Shown in pieces: positions 1-8,673 of a stretch of DNA of 61,494 nucleotides (within the stretch, counting starts at the first letter, position 1; every line of letters begins with the position of its first letter). The DNA is from Variovorax sp. (GTDB taxonomy: Bacteria; Pseudomonadota; Gammaproteobacteria; Burkholderiales; Burkholderiaceae_C). Position numbers and translations under genes: made by a program. Location of the stretch: positions 1 through 61,494 of the forward strand of contig JAGIBP010000019.1 in the NCBI GenBank assembly GCA_017744285.1, read 5' to 3'. The notes below the pieces were generated by a model that worked only from the letters and a program-made list of their open reading frames with translations, made no database searches and had not been told where the DNA came from.

Positions 1-992
1 ACAAGCACGTCATCGTGGCCACCGGCTCGAACGCCCGCCCGCTGCCGGGCGCGCCGTTCGACGAGGAGAACATCCTCTCGAACGACGGCGCGCTGCGCAT
101 CGGCGCGGTGCCGAAGAAGCTCGCGCTGATCGGCTCCGGCGTGATCGGCCTGGAGATGGGCTCGGTGTGGCGCCGCCTCGGCGCCGAAGTGACGGTGCTC
201 GAAGCGCTGCCGACCTTCCTCGGCGCGGTCGACGAGCAGATCGCCAAGGAAGCCAAGAAGGCCTTCGACAAGCAGGGCCTGAAGATCCAGCTCGGCGTGA
301 ACGTCGGCGAAGTCAAGTCCGGCAAGAACGGCGTGAGCATCGCCTACACCGACGCCAAGGGCGAGGCGCAGAAGCTCGACGTCGACAAGCTCATCGTGTC
401 GATCGGCCGCATTCCCAACACCATCGGCCTGAACCCCGAGTCGGTGGGCCTGCAGCTCGACGAGCGCGGCGCGATCGTGGTCGACGACGAGTGCAAGACC
501 AGCCTGCCCAACGTGTGGGCGATCGGCGACGTGGTGCGCGGTCCGATGCTCGCGCACAAGGCGGAAGAAGAGGGCGTCGCGGTGGCCGAGCGCATCGCCG
601 GCCAGCACGGCCACGTCAACTTCAACACGATCCCGTGGGTGATCTACACCTCGCCCGAGATCGCGTGGGTCGGGCAGACCGAGCAGCAGCTCAAGGCCAG
701 CGGCCGGGCGTACAAGGCGGGCACCTTCCCGTTCCTCGCCAACGGCCGCGCCCGCGCGCTGGGCGACACGACCGGCATGGTGAAGATGCTGGCGGACGCG
801 AAGACCGACGAAATCCTCGGCGTGCACATCGTGGGCCCCATGGCCAGCGAACTGATCTCCGAAGCCGTCGTGGCGATGGAGTTCAAGGCGAGCGCCGAAG
901 ACATCGCACGCATCTGCCACGCGCATCCTTCGCTGTCCGAGGCGACGAAGGAAGCGGCGCTTGCCGTCGACAAGCGCACGCTGAACTTCTGA
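1..992 (+). CDS. lpdA: Dihydrolipoyl dehydrogenase (E3), 5' end cut by window
   Basis: This is the C-terminal 329 residues of a flavoprotein disulfide reductase that reoxidises dihydrolipoyl groups of a 2-oxoacid dehydrogenase complex with NAD+. The reading frame is open from base 3, so the real start and the N-terminal FAD motif and redox disulfide lie outside the window. Visible are the NAD-binding GSGVIG motif, the second FAD contact AIGDV, and the C-terminal dimer-interface HAHPSLSE with the catalytic His-Glu pair. A zapE gene follows after 4 bases, which in Burkholderiales usually marks the E3 gene of the 2-oxoglutarate dehydrogenase operon (odhL/lpdA); that assignment is from context. 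Confidence 0.93.
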   Translation, partial: KHVIVATGSNARPLPGAPFDEENILSNDGALRIGAVPKKLALIGSGVIGLEMGSVWRRLGAEVTVLEALPTFLGAVDEQIAKEAKKAFDKQGLKIQLGVNVGEVKSGKNGVSIAYTDAKGEAQKLDVDKLIVSIGRIPNTIGLNPESVGLQLDERGAIVVDDECKTSLPNVWAIGDVVRGPMLAHKAEEEGVAVAERIAGQHGHVNFNTIPWVIYTSPEIAWVGQTEQQLKASGRAYKAGTFPFLANGRARALGDTTGMVKMLADAKTDEILGVHIVGPMASELISEAVVAMEFKASAEDIARICHAHPSLSEATKEAALAVDKRTLNF

Positions 993-996
993 CGCC

Positions 997-2094
997 TTGA
1001 ACGTTCGTCAGGCTTACGACGCGGAACTGGCTGCGCGGGGTTTCAAGAGCGACCCCGCGCAGCTGCGTGCCGTGGAGGCCCTCGAGCGCTGCGCGCGCGA
1101 GTGGGCCGACTACAAGGCGCAGCGTTCCAATGCCTTCAAGAAGCTGATCAACCGGCCGGACATCCCGCGCGGGGTCTACATGTACGGCGGCGTGGGCCGC
1201 GGCAAGAGCTTCCTGATGGACTGTTTCTACAACGCGGTCCCGCTGCGTCGCAAGACGCGCCTGCACTTCCACGAGTTCATGCGGGAGGTGCATCGCGAAC
1301 TGGCCGAGCTGCAGGGCACGGTCAACCCGCTGGACGAGCTCGGACGGCGCATCGCCAAGCGCTACAAGCTGATCTGCTTCGACGAGTTCCACGTCGCGGA
1401 CATCACCGACGCGATGATCCTGCACCGCCTGCTGGCGGCGCTGTTCGACAACGGCGTCGGCTTTGTCACGACCTCCAACTTCAAACCCGACGATTTGTAC
1501 CCGGGCGGGCTGCATCGCGATCGCATCCTCCCGGCGATCAAGCTGCTCAACGACAAGCTCGAAGTCGTCAACGTCGACAACGGCACCGACTACCGCCGCC
1601 GCACGCTGGAGCAGGTGCGGCTGTACCTCACGCCCAATGGCGCTGCTGCCGACAAGGAAATGCGCGCGGCCTTCGAGCGCTTGGCGGAGTCGGCGGACGA
1701 GAATCCGGTGCTGCACATCGAGGCGCGCGAGATCCACGCGCTGCGCAAGGCCGGCGGCGTGGTCTGGTTCGATTTCAAGACCCTGTGCGGCGGGCCGCGC
1801 TCGCAGAACGACTACCTGGAGATCGCCACCCAGTTCCACACGGTGCTGCTGTCCGACGTGCCGTACATGCCGGTGCGCATGGCATCGGAAGCCCGACGTT
1901 TCACCTGGCTGGTGGATGTGTTCTACGATCGGCGCGTGAAGCTGATCATGTCGGCCGAAGTGCCGCCCGAACAGTTGTATACCGAAGGGCCGCTGTCCCA
2001 CGAATTTCCGCGCACCGTTTCGAGACTCAACGAGATGCAATCGGCCGAGTTCCTTGCCCTGGAGCGCCGTGTCGTCGATACCCGCCTGACATGA
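997..2094 (+). CDS. zapE: Cell division protein ZapE (AFG1-like ATPase)
   Basis: A 365-residue P-loop ATPase of the AFG1/ZapE family, which in E. coli acts on the Z-ring during constriction and stress. Walker A GGVGRGKS is at residues 64-71, and Walker B ends in CFDEF near residue 130. The start used is TTG at 997, only 4 bases after the upstream stop, and it gives the usual N terminus of the family; no ATG fits as well. The gene is probably co-transcribed with the E3 gene. Its stop overlaps the next start as ATGA. Confidence 0.92.
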   Translation: MNVRQAYDAELAARGFKSDPAQLRAVEALERCAREWADYKAQRSNAFKKLINRPDIPRGVYMYGGVGRGKSFLMDCFYNAVPLRRKTRLHFHEFMREVHRELAELQGTVNPLDELGRRIAKRYKLICFDEFHVADITDAMILHRLLAALFDNGVGFVTTSNFKPDDLYPGGLHRDRILPAIKLLNDKLEVVNVDNGTDYRRRTLEQVRLYLTPNGAAADKEMRAAFERLAESADENPVLHIEAREIHALRKAGGVVWFDFKTLCGGPRSQNDYLEIATQFHTVLLSDVPYMPVRMASEARRFTWLVDVFYDRRVKLIMSAEVPPEQLYTEGPLSHEFPRTVSRLNEMQSAEFLALERRVVDTRLT

Positions 2095-2768
2095 AGATTC
2101 CGTTCGTCGCCACGCTGATCGCGCTGTCCGCCCTGCCGCTGGGGGCGCAGACGATCGCGGCCTCCAGCGCCGATCTGGATGCGGAGCGCACGCGTCTCGC
2201 GAGCGAGCAGAAGGCGATCGACGACCGCTTCGTGAGCGAGCAGCAGGCATGCTACAAGAAGTTCGCCGTCGAGGACTGCCTGCAGGAAAGCCGCCGGCGC
2301 CGCCGGGCCGCGACCGACGATGTCAAGCGGCAGCAGGCGGCCATCAACGATATCGAGCGCAAGCGCCGGGGCGCGGCCGAACTGGAGAAGCTGGAACAGC
2401 AGAAATCGTCGCAGCGCGCGCAGGATGCCGATGCCCAGCGCGAGCAATCGCTGAAGTCGCAGCAGGAGCGCGAGCAGCGTGCGGCCGATCACGCGGCCAG
2501 CCGCGCGGACACGGCGGCGCGTGAGGCCGAGAACCGCCGCAGCTTCGAGGCCAAGCAGCGCGCCCATGCCAAGGAGCAGGCCGACGCGGCCGAGCGCAAG
2601 GCGAAAGCGCCCGAGGCGCGCGCCCAGTTCGACGAGAAGCAGCGCAAGGCCGCGGAACATCAGGCTGAACTCGCGCGGCAGCGGGCAGCGAACACCAAGC
2701 CGCGATCGGCGCCGCTGCCGGACCCTGGCGCGGCACCTGCCGCCCCCGCGGCGTCCACGAGCCCTTGA
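2091..2768 (+). CDS. Exported Ala/Glu/Arg-rich coiled-coil protein
   Basis: A 225-residue protein of unknown function. Residues 1-19 form a signal peptide ending near GAQT. The rest is almost entirely charged heptad-like sequence rich in Glu, Arg, Ala and Gln, so a long periplasmic coiled coil is expected, with a Pro/Ala-rich tail after about residue 200. Two cysteines near residues 53 and 62 are the only ones in the mature part and could form a disulfide. ATG 2091 overlaps the zapE stop (ATGA), implying translational coupling. Similar small proteins often follow zapE in related genomes (from memory). Confidence 0.75.
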   Translation: MKIPFVATLIALSALPLGAQTIAASSADLDAERTRLASEQKAIDDRFVSEQQACYKKFAVEDCLQESRRRRRAATDDVKRQQAAINDIERKRRGAAELEKLEQQKSSQRAQDADAQREQSLKSQQEREQRAADHAASRADTAAREAENRRSFEAKQRAHAKEQADAAERKAKAPEARAQFDEKQRKAAEHQAELARQRAANTKPRSAPLPDPGAAPAAPAASTSP

Positions 2769-2784
2769 GGCGGGCGGCGCCGCC

Positions 2785-3552
2785 TTACTCGGGCGGCAGG
2801 TCCTCGAGCTTGAGCACCACGATCGACAGGTTGTCGCCAGCGCCGCGTGCGCGCCGACGCGCTTCGGCGATCAGCAGTTCGACCGCTGCGCGCGGCGGCT
2901 GCTCGGCCAGGAGCGGCCCCATTTCCTCGGGCCTGAAGTAGTGCCAGAGCCCGTCGCTGCAGGCCATGAGCACGTCGCCGGCCTGCAGGTGCGGGATCAC
3001 GTGGACATCCACCGGCGGCGGCGTCGTGCGCATGCCGAGGCAGCCGAGAAGGATGTTGCTCTGCGGGTGCAGCGTGGCGTCTTCCTCGTCGATCTCGCCC
3101 CGATCGACCAGGACCTGCACGTACGAATGGTCCTTCGTGCGCTTGACGAGGCGTCCCGCATGGAAGTGGTAGATGCGCGAATCGCCCGCATGCACCCAGG
3201 CGCATTCGCCCTCCGGATTCATCAGGAAGGCGGCAAGTGTGCTGTGGGGCTCCTGCTCGCTGGACACCGCGGTGAGCTTGATCACCGTATGGGCGTCCTC
3301 GAGGATCTGGCGAAGGATGCCGACCGGCTCGTCGCGACCCGGCTTGTAGCGGGCGAACAGCTGGCGCGCGGTCATCAGGACCTGGTCGGAGGCCTTGCGC
3401 CCGCCACTGCGCCCGCCCATGCCGTCGGCGACCACGCCCAGCACACAGCCCGGCGCTCGGGGATGGGTGAGGATCATGACCTGATCTTGCTGATAGGGGC
3501 GGTCGCCCTGGTGAAGGCCGGTGGCGGCGGCGAGTCGAAAGCTTCGGGTCAT
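2785..3552 (-). CDS. PP2C-family serine/threonine protein phosphatase
   Basis: A 255-residue soluble metal-dependent phosphatase. Typical PP2C motifs are visible: GDRPYQQDQ (residues 16-24), ADGMGG (42-47) with the metal-binding Asp, HAGDSRIY, SDGLW and a C-terminal GDNLSIVV. ATG 3552 was chosen because the homologous region begins a few residues later; the longer frame upstream has no family similarity. No Ser/Thr kinase lies nearby, so its partner is unknown. It is convergent with the coiled-coil gene (16-base gap) and divergent from the DUF465 gene. Confidence 0.9.
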   Translation of the reverse strand: MTRSFRLAAATGLHQGDRPYQQDQVMILTHPRAPGCVLGVVADGMGGRSGGRKASDQVLMTARQLFARYKPGRDEPVGILRQILEDAHTVIKLTAVSSEQEPHSTLAAFLMNPEGECAWVHAGDSRIYHFHAGRLVKRTKDHSYVQVLVDRGEIDEEDATLHPQSNILLGCLGMRTTPPPVDVHVIPHLQAGDVLMACSDGLWHYFRPEEMGPLLAEQPPRAAVELLIAEARRRARGAGDNLSIVVLKLEDLPPE

Positions 3553-3592
3553 GCAGGCGCGCGGGCGCCGGTGGCGCGGTTTCTCATGCTTT

Positions 3593-3620
3593 TTGTGTCG
3601 GCGGGACGAGGACGTATTAT
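3593..3620 (+). promoter_or_regulatory. Candidate sigma-70 promoter for the DUF465-helicase pair
   Basis: A -35-like TTGTGT (3593-3598) and a -10 TATTAT (3615-3620) are separated by 16 bases in the gap between divergent genes. The predicted transcript starts near 3627. It would carry a perfect 6-bp hairpin, AGCTGC/GCAGCT (3633-3638 with 3645-3650), in the leader. The -10 is good and the -35 is weak. Confidence 0.45.
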
Positions 3621-3677
3621 CGAGTGAACCTAAGCTGCGCAAGAGCAGCTGTTCGTGCCGTTCGTGAATTGCGCCCG

Positions 3678-3881
3678 TTGGACTCCAATCTTCATTCCCT
3701 TTCGCGGCAGCTGATCGAGCTGCGCATCGAGCACGCCGACCTCGACGCCTCCATCGATCGCCTGTCCGACGCCGTCTCGCGCGACGAACTCCTGCTGCGC
3801 CGCCTGAAGAAGCGGCGCCTCGCGTTGCGCGACGAGATCGCGCGTCTCGAACGCCTCCTCGATCCCCAAGAGCCTGCCTGA
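3678..3881 (+). CDS. DUF465/YdcH-family small coiled-coil protein
   Basis: A 67-residue helical protein of the DUF465 (YdcH) family; its function is not established. It starts with the characteristic SNLHSLSRQLIELRIEH and is followed by a basic stretch RRLKKRRLALRDEI. The TTG at 3678 was chosen over the longer GTG frame at 3624. It matches the usual family length of about 70 residues, and the extra upstream codons fall over a predicted transcription start and leader hairpin. The stop overlaps the next gene (TGATG), so the two are translationally coupled. Confidence 0.82.
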   Translation: MDSNLHSLSRQLIELRIEHADLDASIDRLSDAVSRDELLLRRLKKRRLALRDEIARLERLLDPQEPA

Positions 3882-5896
3882 TGTCCCTTGAGCAAGAGGT
3901 GCGCGAAGCCTTCGCGCGGGATGGGGTGCTGTCGCAGGCCGCGGAGCAGTTCCGCGAGCGCGAGGGGCAGACGCAGATGGCGGTCGCCGTGGCGCGCACG
4001 ATCGCCGACGGGGGCGTGCTGGTCGTCGAGGCCGGAACCGGTGTCGGCAAGACCTTCTCGTACCTCGTGCCGGCGCTGCTGAGCGGCGAGCGCGTGGTGC
4101 TGTCCACCGCCACGAAGGCGCTGCAGGACCAGCTCTTCGGGCGCGACCTGCCGCGCCTGGTGGGCGCGCTGGGCCTGCCGGTGCGCACCGCCTTGCTCAA
4201 GGGGCGGGCCAGCTACCTGTGCCTGCACCGGCTCGATCTCGCGCGCCACGATGCATCGCCCGAGCGCGCCGCGGTGCGAACGCTGGCGAAGATCGAGCAG
4301 TGGTCGAAGGCCACGCGCACGGGCGATCTGGCCGAGCTGCCGGGCCTGGACGAGCGCTCGCCGCTGATTCCGCTGGTGACCTCTACCCGCGAGAACTGCC
4401 TGGGCGCCCAGTGTCCTCAGTTCAAACCCTGCCATGTGAACGCCGCCCGGCGCGAGGCGATGGCGGCCGACGTCGTCGTCATCAACCATCACCTGTTCTT
4501 TGCGGACCTCGCGGTGCGCGAATCGGGCATGGCAGAGCTGCTGCCCACCGTGCGCGTGGTGGTGTTCGACGAGGCGCACCAGCTCAACGAGACCGGCGTG
4601 CAGTTCCTCGGTGTCCAGCTCGGGAGCGGGCAGGCGCTGGATTTCGCCCGCGACGTGCTGGCGGCCGGCCTGCAGCATGCGCGCGGGCTGGTCGACTGGC
4701 AGCAGCTGGTGGGCGGGGTCGAGCAGGCGGCGCGCGAGCTTCGGCTGTCCGTTGGCAAGCAATACCCCGGCGCCAAACTGCGCTGGTCCGGCGACTCGCC
4801 GGAGGGGGTTCCGATGCACTCGTGGCAGTCGGCGCTGGAGGCGCTCGGCCACGCTTTCGCCGCGGCGGCGCGCGGGCTCGACACGGTGAGCGAACTTTCG
4901 CCGGATTTCGTTCGTCTCCACGAGCGCGCCGAGCAACTGGCCGAGCGCGCATCGCGGTTCGCGCAGGCGTGCCCGTCCGGGTCGGTGCGCTGGGTGGACG
5001 TGGGGTCTCACCTGCGGCTGATCGAGTCGCCGCTGGACATCGCTGAAGCGGTTCGCACGCGGGTGCTCAAGTCGGAAGGCACCGAGACGCAGGACGACGA
5101 TGGTCGCGCCTGGGTGTTCACTTCGGCCACGCTGGGCGACGATCCGCGGCTCAAGTGGTTCACCGAACCGTGCGGACTCGAGGACGCCGAAGTCCTGCGC
5201 GTGCGCAGCCCCTTCGACTATGCGCGGCAGGCGGCGCTCTACGTGCCGCGCCGCTTTCCGAAGCCCAACGACCCAATGCATGGCCAGGAGGTGGCACGTC
5301 TTGCGGCGCGGGGCGCGCGCCGGCTGGGCGGTCGCACGCTGGTGCTGACGACCACCTTGCGGGCCCTGCGCACGATCGGCGACGCCATCCGGCAGGATTT
5401 CGAGTCGCTCGAACCCGCGTTACGCCCCGAAGTGCTGGTGCAGGGAGAACTGCCCAAGCGCATGCTCATGGACCGTTTCCGCGAAGGCGCGGACGCCGGT
5501 CGCGTCGGCTGCGTGCTGGTGGCCTCGGCCTCGTTCTGGGAGGGCTTCGACGCACCGGGCGATGCCCTCCAGCTGGTGGTGATCGACAAGCTGCCGTTTC
5601 CGCCGCCCAACGATCCGCTGGTGGAGGCGCGCTCGCAGCGCCTCGAATCGCAGGGCCGTAGCGCCTTCAGCGACTATTCGCTGCCCGAAGCGGCCGTGGC
5701 GCTCAAGCAGGGGGCGGGCCGGCTGATCCGCCGCGAGACCGACACGGGCGTGCTGGTGATCTGCGACACCCGGCTCGTCGCGATGGGCTATGGGCGGCGC
5801 CTGCTCGCTGCGCTGCCGCCGATGCGGCGCATCGAGGACGAGGCGGGCTTCGAGGCGGCGCTGGCCGAGCTCCAAAACAAATTGCCCGGGGAATGA
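3881..5896 (+). CDS. yoaA: YoaA/DinG-type Fe-S DNA helicase
   Basis: A 671-residue superfamily 2, XPD-like helicase. Walker A GTGVGKT is at residues 52-58 and the DEAH box near 230-233. Four cysteines near residues 113, 172, 177 and 183 (SYLCLHR, then NCLGAQC and PCH) are placed as the [4Fe-4S] ligands of XPD/DinG helicases. C-terminal motifs FWEGFD and QGAGRLIR are present. There is no N-terminal exonuclease domain, and the length matches YoaA rather than long DinG proteins. A role in unwinding damaged DNA or replication intermediates is inferred from the family. The 3' end lies inside an inverted repeat shared with bamD. Confidence 0.88.
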   Translation: MSLEQEVREAFARDGVLSQAAEQFREREGQTQMAVAVARTIADGGVLVVEAGTGVGKTFSYLVPALLSGERVVLSTATKALQDQLFGRDLPRLVGALGLPVRTALLKGRASYLCLHRLDLARHDASPERAAVRTLAKIEQWSKATRTGDLAELPGLDERSPLIPLVTSTRENCLGAQCPQFKPCHVNAARREAMAADVVVINHHLFFADLAVRESGMAELLPTVRVVVFDEAHQLNETGVQFLGVQLGSGQALDFARDVLAAGLQHARGLVDWQQLVGGVEQAARELRLSVGKQYPGAKLRWSGDSPEGVPMHSWQSALEALGHAFAAAARGLDTVSELSPDFVRLHERAEQLAERASRFAQACPSGSVRWVDVGSHLRLIESPLDIAEAVRTRVLKSEGTETQDDDGRAWVFTSATLGDDPRLKWFTEPCGLEDAEVLRVRSPFDYARQAALYVPRRFPKPNDPMHGQEVARLAARGARRLGGRTLVLTTTLRALRTIGDAIRQDFESLEPALRPEVLVQGELPKRMLMDRFREGADAGRVGCVLVASASFWEGFDAPGDALQLVVIDKLPFPPPNDPLVEARSQRLESQGRSAFSDYSLPEAAVALKQGAGRLIRRETDTGVLVICDTRLVAMGYGRRLLAALPPMRRIEDEAGFEAALAELQNKLPGE

Positions 5897-5907
5897 CCCG
5901 GGCAATT
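5880..5907 (-). terminator. Hairpin terminator between convergent yoaA and bamD
   Basis: A perfect 11-bp stem, AATTGCCCGGG with CCCGGGCAATT, encloses the 6-base loop GAATGA, which contains the yoaA stop codon. On the minus strand the stem is followed by a T-rich run (TTTGTTTTG), so it should terminate bamD transcripts. On the plus strand there is no T run. Confidence 0.7.
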
Positions 5908-5932
5908 CACGAGATTCAGGGCGGCAAGCGAC

Positions 5933-6742
5933 CTACCAGACCTTCCACCAGGGATCGTCCTTGGCGCGGAAGCCGCGGCTCAGGAACTCGCTGGAGGGAT
6001 AGTTCTGGGTCAGCACCCGCTTGGCGTCGTCGCGCAGCTCGTTCATGCCGAGCTTGTCGTATGACATGAACATGATGTAGAGCGCCTCTTCGAGCGCAGG
6101 TACTTCGCGGTAGTCCGCCAGCGCGAGCTGCGCGCGGTTGATGGCTGCGAGGTAGGCGCCGCGATCGTAGTAGTAGCGCGCCACGTGCACCTCATACGCC
6201 GCCAGCGAATTGACGATGTAGTTCATGCGCTGGCGTGCATCCGGCGTGTACTTCGAGTCGGGGAAGCGGGTGATCAGCTCCTTGAACGACTCGAACGATT
6301 CCTTCGCGGCCTTCTGGTCGCGCTCCGAGAGGTCCTGGCGCGTCATGAACGAGAACAGGCCCAGGTCGTCGTTGAAGTTGATCACGCCCTTGAGGTAGAG
6401 CGCGTAGTCGATCGCGGGGCTGGCGGGGTGGAGCTTGATGAAGCGATCCAGGGTGGCGATGGCGGCCGCCTTTTCGCCCGACTTGTATTGCGCGTAAGCC
6501 TTGTCGATCTGTGCCTGCTGGGCCAGCGGCGTTCCGGCGGCGCGGCCTTCGAGCTTCTCGAACAGGGGCACGGCCTTGTCGTAGGCGCCGGAATCGGCCT
6601 CGTCCTTGGCTTCCGAGTAGATGCGGTTCGGGCTCCAGTTCGCGGTCCTGTCGGCATTGGTCGACGAACAGCCGGCCACCAGCCATGCGGCTGCGCACAG
6701 GGCCAGCCAGCCGGGGACAACCGATAATTTGGCGCGAAACAT
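5933..6742 (-). CDS. bamD: Outer membrane assembly lipoprotein BamD
   Basis: A 269-residue outer-membrane lipoprotein of the BAM complex, which inserts beta-barrel proteins together with BamA. The signal peptide ends in the lipobox LVAGC with Cys25. The mature part consists of TPR-type helical repeats, with the recognisable RFPDSKYTPDAR and the family C-terminal region YPSSEFL. ATG 6742 places the lipobox at the expected distance. The gene is head-to-head with rluD with only 14 bases between starts. A second BAM lipoprotein, bamB, lies 10 kb away on the other strand. Confidence 0.95.
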   Translation of the reverse strand: MFRAKLSVVPGWLALCAAAWLVAGCSSTNADRTANWSPNRIYSEAKDEADSGAYDKAVPLFEKLEGRAAGTPLAQQAQIDKAYAQYKSGEKAAAIATLDRFIKLHPASPAIDYALYLKGVINFNDDLGLFSFMTRQDLSERDQKAAKESFESFKELITRFPDSKYTPDARQRMNYIVNSLAAYEVHVARYYYDRGAYLAAINRAQLALADYREVPALEEALYIMFMSYDKLGMNELRDDAKRVLTQNYPSSEFLSRGFRAKDDPWWKVW

Positions 6743-6756
6743 CAAATAAGGCTTTC

Positions 6757-7782
6757 GTGAAACAGGTGCCCTCAATTATATCGGCGAGCCCCTCCGACGC
6801 CCTCCCGGAGGGGGCGGACCACGAGGAGGCCGGCGATCTCTCCGAGGCGAGCGAGATCCGCACCTTCCTGATCGGCCAGGCCCAGCACGGCGAGCGTCTG
6901 GACCGGGCGCTTGCCGCGCTGGTGCCCGAGTTCTCGCGCAGCTACCTCCAGCAGCTGATCGATGCCGGCATGGTGGAGATCGAGGGGCGGGTGGCCGCCA
7001 AGCCATCGGCGACGGTGCATGCCGGCGCGTCGGGGCGCATCGAGCTGCGCCCGACGCCGCAAAGCCAGGCCTTCCGGCCCGAGGCGATGCCGATCCAGGT
7101 GCTGCACGAGGACGAGCATCTGCGGATCATCGACAAGCCCGCCGGGCTGGTCGTGCATCCCGCGCCCGGCCACTGGAGCGGGACCCTGCTCAACGGCCTG
7201 CTGGCGCTCGACCCGCGGGCGGCGCTGCTGCCGCGTGCCGGGATCGTTCACCGGCTCGACCGCGACACGAGCGGGCTGATGGTGGTCGCGCGCAGCCGGG
7301 CGGCCATGGACGCGCTGGTCGCGCTCATCGCCGCCCGCGAGGTGAAGCGGCAGTACGTCGCGATGGCGCATCGCAGCTGGCAGGGTGCGAGCGCCCGACA
7401 TGTGGACAGCCCGATCGGCCGCGACCCGCGCAATCGCCTGCGCATGGCCGTGGTCGACCTGGAGCGGCATCCCGGCAAGCCGGCGCGAACGCTGATCGAG
7501 GTGCTCGACAGCAACGACCAGGGCTGCGCGGTGCGCTGCACGCTCGAGACGGGGCGCACCCACCAGATCCGCGTTCACATGGCGTCGATCGGCCATCCGC
7601 TGGTCGGCGACGCGTTGTACGGGGGCGCCGCGGCGGCCGGTCTCGCGCGCCAGGCCCTGCACGCCTTCAGGCTCGGGTTCGTGCACCCGGTCACGGGGCG
7701 CGAGATGGTGTTCCAGTCGCCGCCGCCGGCCGATCTCGTGCAGGGCATGTCGACCTGGGGGCTGGATTACAATCGCGCCTGA
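6757..7782 (+). CDS. rluD: 23S rRNA pseudouridine synthase RluD
   Basis: A 341-residue RluA-family enzyme that converts uridines of helix 69 in 23S rRNA (1911/1915/1917 in E. coli) to pseudouridine. An N-terminal S4 RNA-binding domain spans about residues 40-105. The catalytic motif HRLDRDTSG follows, with the nucleophilic Asp near residue 168, and then RTHQIRVH. GTG 6757 was chosen because it has an AAGG ribosome-binding site 6 bases upstream; the longer open frame runs through bamD in antisense. A -10-like GATAAT (6723-6728) lies inside bamD. Confidence 0.92.
   Translation: MKQVPSIISASPSDALPEGADHEEAGDLSEASEIRTFLIGQAQHGERLDRALAALVPEFSRSYLQQLIDAGMVEIEGRVAAKPSATVHAGASGRIELRPTPQSQAFRPEAMPIQVLHEDEHLRIIDKPAGLVVHPAPGHWSGTLLNGLLALDPRAALLPRAGIVHRLDRDTSGLMVVARSRAAMDALVALIAAREVKRQYVAMAHRSWQGASARHVDSPIGRDPRNRLRMAVVDLERHPGKPARTLIEVLDSNDQGCAVRCTLETGRTHQIRVHMASIGHPLVGDALYGGAAAAGLARQALHAFRLGFVHPVTGREMVFQSPPPADLVQGMSTWGLDYNRA
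6775..6780 (-). promoter_or_regulatory. bamD -10 element inside the rluD reading frame
   Basis: The plus-strand ATTATA reads as a perfect TATAAT on the minus strand, 32 bases before the bamD ATG, giving a predicted leader of about 25 bases. It lies inside rluD codons, because the rluD start is at 6757. No convincing -35 is visible at 16-18 bases. Confidence 0.45.
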
Positions 7783-7911
7783 CGGTCCCCAGGGGCCGCG
7801 CCGGCGACCTGATGTCGGCCTCGCGTTGCGTATGCCGCGTGCCCGCAGCGCCTTCTTCCATCCCTCTGAACAAGCGTCCCCCAAGACGCCTTTTCCCGGA
7901 TAACGCGAACC

Positions 7912-8673
7912 ATGAATACGGCGGATGCCAAGCGCATTCTCGAAACCGCCTTGATCTGTTCGACACAGCCGTTGCCGGTGCGCGAGTTGCGCGTGCTGTT
8001 CGACGACGAACTGGGCGCGGACACCATCAAGTCGCTGTTGAACGAGCTGCAGGAAGAGTGGACGCAGCGCGGCCTCGAACTCGTGAGCGTGGGCAGCGGC
8101 TGGCGCTTCCAGAGCCGGCCCGAGATGCGCGATCACCTCGACCGTCTGCACCCCGAGAAGCCGCCGCGCTACACCCGAGCGGCGCTGGAAACGCTGGCGA
8201 TCATCGCGTACCGCCAGCCCGTCACCCGTGGCGACATGGAAGACATCCGGGGCGTGACCATCAACTCGCAGATCCTCAAGCAGCTCGAGGACCGCAGCTG
8301 GATCGAGGTCATCGGCCACCGCGAAACGGTCGGCCGGCCCGCGCTCTATGCGACGACGCGCCAGTTCCTCGACGATCTCGGCCTCGCGTCGCTCGACCAG
8401 TTGCCGGTGATCGAGTCGCCGGCCCAGCAAGGCGCGCTGATCGACGCGCTGGACCAGGCCGCCGGCGGCGAACAGTCGGCCCTGCCCATCGACGAGCCGG
8501 CTGCTGCGGCGGAACCGCCGTCCGCGCCCGAGGTCGTGGCCGCGCCCGCGCCCGATGCCGTCGAACCCGCTTCCACGTCTTCATCCACCCCTGCCGCCAC
8601 CGAAGCCGCGCCTGAAGAGGCCGACACCCCCGCTGTCCTTCCGGAACCCGACCATGAGCCCCAACGATCCTGA
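7912..8673 (+). CDS. scpB: Segregation and condensation protein B (ScpB)
   Basis: A 253-residue protein whose first 165 or so residues form the two winged-helix domains of ScpB, the dimeric partner of ScpA in the SMC-ScpAB condensin. Typical stretches are [14 protein letters not shown] and IRGVTINSQ. After about residue 170 an Ala/Pro/Glu-rich disordered tail follows, as is common in Burkholderiales. No scpA is present in the window. The 3' end overlaps rluB by 20 bases, so translation is probably coupled. The preceding 129-base gap holds no feature I can define. Confidence 0.92.
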   Translation: MNTADAKRILETALICSTQPLPVRELRVLFDDELGADTIKSLLNELQEEWTQRGLELVSVGSGWRFQSRPEMRDHLDRLHPEKPPRYTRAALETLAIIAYRQPVTRGDMEDIRGVTINSQILKQLEDRSWIEVIGHRETVGRPALYATTRQFLDDLGLASLDQLPVIESPAQQGALIDALDQAAGGEQSALPIDEPAAAAEPPSAPEVVAAPAPDAVEPASTSSSTPAATEAAPEEADTPAVLPEPDHEPQRS

